Origin: Sistotremastrum niveocremeum HHB9708
Taxonomy: Eukaryota > Basidiomycota > Agaricomycetes > Sistotremastrales > Sistotremastraceae
Direction: 5' to 3'
Assembly: GCA_001630475.1 (NCBI GenBank)
Contig: KV419395.1
Location: 996,753-1,060,752, forward strand
Length of the DNA stretch: 64,000 nucleotides
The notes beneath the pieces are model-generated. The model was not told the origin of the DNA. It did no database searches and worked only from the letters and a program-made list of their open reading frames with translations. Shown here piece after piece: positions 61,731 through 64,000 of the stretch (positions within the stretch are counted from its first letter, which is position 1; each line of letters opens with the position of its first letter). The translations under genes and the position numbers were made by a program.

Positions 61731-63586
61731 CTATTCGGATTCAGATTCACTCCCTTCTTCCTCTGAATCGCCATGACCTTCCGCCCACGAGTCCACTTCC
61801 AATTTCTCCCCTTTAAATTTGGCTTGAATTCGAGAGTGAATGAAGCATCATGACTCGTAAAAAATAGGCCGACTCACCACCTGCCTCGACCTCCAATCCG
61901 GCTTGTGTTTGGCAACGAATAAGCTCGGCTTTCTCTCCAACGCGAGTGTGTTGACTCAGAATGCAATTCTCCAGGTGCGCGCTGTAAACGTAGTTAAGGC
62001 TTTGCTGAGGATGGCATCGAACAGCACGTACCCATCGAGAATTATGCAATGATCCCCGATCACTGATCCCGCAATCTTGACGTTCTTGCCAATGGTACAG
62101 TGTCGACCTACGACCGATTTCTTGACGGAGGTCCTCTCTCCTACTCGCGATGATTCTGCAATCAAGGAATCGGCATTCTGGGAAGGAGCCGGTTTCCCTG
62201 ACGGTGCAGGTGCGCTCGCGAGAACGGTAGCCAGGACCTGGAGTTGGACTGTGTGAAGTCAACATGGGAGCTATGGATAAATCTTTCTCACTCGACGATT
62301 TGCTTCAGAATAGGCGTAAAGGTTATTCGTTCGTGTCACATAACCATCCTTGGCCCTATGCAACAGCGCACCACATCTAAGGGTTTGTTCGAGAGGGCCC
62401 TCGTCATCAGATGTATCAGATGATGTTGGTGCCACTGTTCGGTCTCGTTTGGACGACGCGGAATATCTTGTTGAATGGCGCAATGCAGACGAAGGGGATG
62501 ATCGGATATTATGAGACAATACTGCCACAGGCGCCAATAAGTACAACAAACAGTGGAAGAGTCAGGAGTATCACCTGCTGTGAACTTCTCTCTCCGCCGT
62601 CGTTGATACTGTAATTTGCAAAGCCACGGGACAAAGTCTTCGCGGAAGGAATCAAAGCCTTTTGCTCGGTCCACAATGAGATCCAGAACTGCTCTTCTGC
62701 AGACATACACGTGGGAGTCGGTGAAGTTAGCCAATAAGCGTGTCCTGGGAAATCTATAGATTTGTCAAAACTCGAACAGGGTAGAAGATATTCCAGATCA
62801 TAATACGAACTTCCATGTTAGGCTCATACGCAAATCCAGCTCTTCCTCGTTGGCATGGGAATAGTCGACGTGAAGCAAGCTCGAGGTCGACGGATCCACG
62901 ATCACGACCGGAGGTTTCTCGAGGAAAGCTACTTCCTCCGACTTATCGAGGACCGAAGCTTCATAGAATAATGAGATCGCTAGTGCGCCATCCGTAGCCA
63001 CTCTGAATTCATTCAGAACAGAAGACAAAGGGAGTGATGGATGTGGGATAAAATCGCAAGAGAGAAGGACAAAATCAGTCTGTGGTTCATATGTTAACAA
63101 CTTCCATATGTCACATAAATATTGGCAGTACCTGACAGCGGGGAGCAGCGGCTGCTAAGACTTCCATGGCGCCAGTGGATGGATCATTACTGTCATAGGC
63201 TTCAAAGTTCACAACCAAGGTCGAACTGAATTCGTCAGACTGGAGATAATTTGACAACGCTTCTCTGTGAGTAGCAGGGCAGACGATCAGGACGTCTGCT
63301 GAGAATTAAGGAAACGCAAGATTAATTGGTGAAGCCACATGCCTTGAATGCCTGACTCTTCTATCCAAGTGAGAGTATATGATATCATGGGCTTATTTGC
63401 AATAGGTAGTAATGCCTTTGGGCAAGGTTCGTCGCCATGATTTCCGGTCAGAGGGTGTAGCCTGCATCTTTTTAGCCATAGTCACGAAATTTGCAGTAAA
63501 TGCAATTACTCATTCCCGAATCCTGCGAGTATAATTGCCAGAAATTCCTTTGGAATAGGCGCAGAGGTCACGTCCTGGAAGTTCAT
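61731..63586 (-). CDS. GCD1: Translation initiation factor eIF2B subunit gamma (Gcd1)
   Basis: Part of the catalytic half of the eIF2 guanine exchange factor. The N-terminal nucleotidyltransferase-like domain gives PIPKEFLAIILAGFGNE, then LHPLTGNHGDEPCPKALLPI, NKPMISYTLTWIEESGIQ and TDFVLLSCDFIPHPSL. Next is FTDSHVYVCRRAVLDLIVD, then RTNNLYAYSEANRR. The C-terminal left-handed beta-helix has hexapeptide repeats: SRVGERTSVKKSVVGRHCTI, GKNVKIAGSVIGDHCIILDG and NCILSQHTRVGEKAELIRC. The end is acidic. Introns are small; the one at 63342-63299 has a GC donor (AAG|GCATGT). The usual metal-independent gamma fold, without the epsilon-specific HEAT domain, distinguishes it from Gcd6. It is 77 bp head to head with TSR1. 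Confidence 0.9.
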
Positions 63587-63663
63587 GGCGTCGGCGAGTC
63601 AACGGGCACAGGCGTCAAGCAGATCGAGTCTGTAATTCCGATTCCGAAAGTTTTCTTCAGACC
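63587..63663. promoter_or_regulatory. 77-bp divergent promoter of eIF2B-gamma and TSR1
   Basis: The closest divergent pair in the window: start codons 77 bp apart on opposite strands. Both products serve translation. No ribosome-biogenesis motif is obvious in the 77 bp. Confidence 0.45.
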
Positions 63664-64000
63664 ATGGGTGACGGACACAGTCATCGACCGACTCTCAAAC
63701 AAGTTGGACATTCTTGTACCACCAGCAAGGCGAATTCTGACGACCAAAATTCTAGGAAAATAAGAGATTTAAATCAAAACATGCCACCAAGTCTAGCCTG
63801 AAGGAAGCAGCCAAAGGTCTGCCTTTGTAGCGCTGTTGAGCATCGTATTGACCAGGCTCTTAGGCAGGGTCCAGAGAGTGTCTCCTAAGTCTACAAAATC
63901 TCTACAGAAAGAGGCCGCCCAAAGACGTCTTAACCGGAAGAATGCAGCAAAGCAAGAGCAGACAAGAAAACGCAGCGCTCTCATTTCTGCGGCTCGTATC
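63664..64000 (+). CDS. TSR1: Ribosome biogenesis GTPase-like protein Tsr1, 5' part only
   Basis: Factor for 40S subunit maturation related to Bms1. Only the N-terminus is in the window, over three exons (63664-63702, 63756-63816, 63864 to the right edge). It reads MGDGHSHRPTLKQ, then ENKRFKSKHATKSSLKEAAK, GRVQRVSPKSTKSLQKEA, RRLNRKNAAKQEQTRKRSAL. This basic head with HRPTLKQ-x-NK-x-FKS is characteristic of Tsr1. The 47-nt second intron is required: reading through it hits a stop at once. The gene continues to the right. Confidence 0.88.

Overview
The window is nuclear DNA of a filamentous basidiomycete, most likely an Agaricomycete. Coding density is high (about 37 genes in 64 kb) and nearly every gene is split by GT-AG introns of about 45-70 bp. 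Several families are typical of that group: a DUF6593 protein, a MARVEL-type four-helix protein, WOPR (Gti1/Pac2) regulators and a DUF3844 ER protein. I see no transposons, rRNA, tRNA or CRISPR. All exon models below were built by hand from splice signals, reading phase and family consensus; no transcript data were available.

Layout. 1-12.3 kb: FLC/TRP-type membrane protein (leaves the left edge), kinetochore MIS12, eIF3c, a CLIP-170-like CAP-Gly protein and trans-3-hydroxy-L-proline dehydratase. 12.3-23.9 kb: a gene-poor 1.6-kb stretch, WOPR regulator A, TFIIA large subunit, a membrane-anchored methyltransferase-like protein, an MFSD5-type transporter, free-methionine-(R)-sulfoxide reductase, glycolipid transfer protein and WOPR regulator B. 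23.9-41.5 kb: a mitochondrial carrier, CTR9, an intracellular LysM protein, exosome RRP42, a membrane-anchored cysteine synthase-like enzyme, ADA2, a CoA-binding protein, a HIT zinc-finger protein, a CLASP/TOG protein and RPS18. 42-64 kb: alanyl-tRNA synthetase, HAP2/NF-YA, a SUMO-motif protein, THO1/SARNP, a MARVEL protein, RMT2, a DUF6593 protein, a Sec2-type GEF, a PWWP protein, an MMTAG2-like protein, a P-loop kinase-like protein, a small coiled-coil protein, a DUF3844 protein, eIF2B-gamma and TSR1 (leaves the right edge).

The genes are mostly housekeeping: translation and ribosome biogenesis (eIF3c, eIF2B-gamma, AlaRS, RPS18, TSR1), transcription and RNA (TFIIA, ADA2, CTR9, HAP2, THO1, RRP42) and microtubule/kinetochore functions (MIS12, CLIP, CLASP). 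Many are arranged head to head with only 77-175 bp between start codons.

The most striking signal is gene architecture, not a new enzyme. Conserved motifs are repeatedly encoded across extremely small internal exons: 6, 20 and 8 nt in a row inside the WOPR domain of regulator B; 14, 6, 23 and 5 nt in the cysteine synthase-like gene; 5 nt carrying the Walker A Gly-Lys of a P-loop protein; 12 nt in CLIP; 24 nt in the CoA-binding gene. In each case reading phase closes exactly and the residues restored match the family consensus. At least five introns also appear to use GC rather than GT donors.
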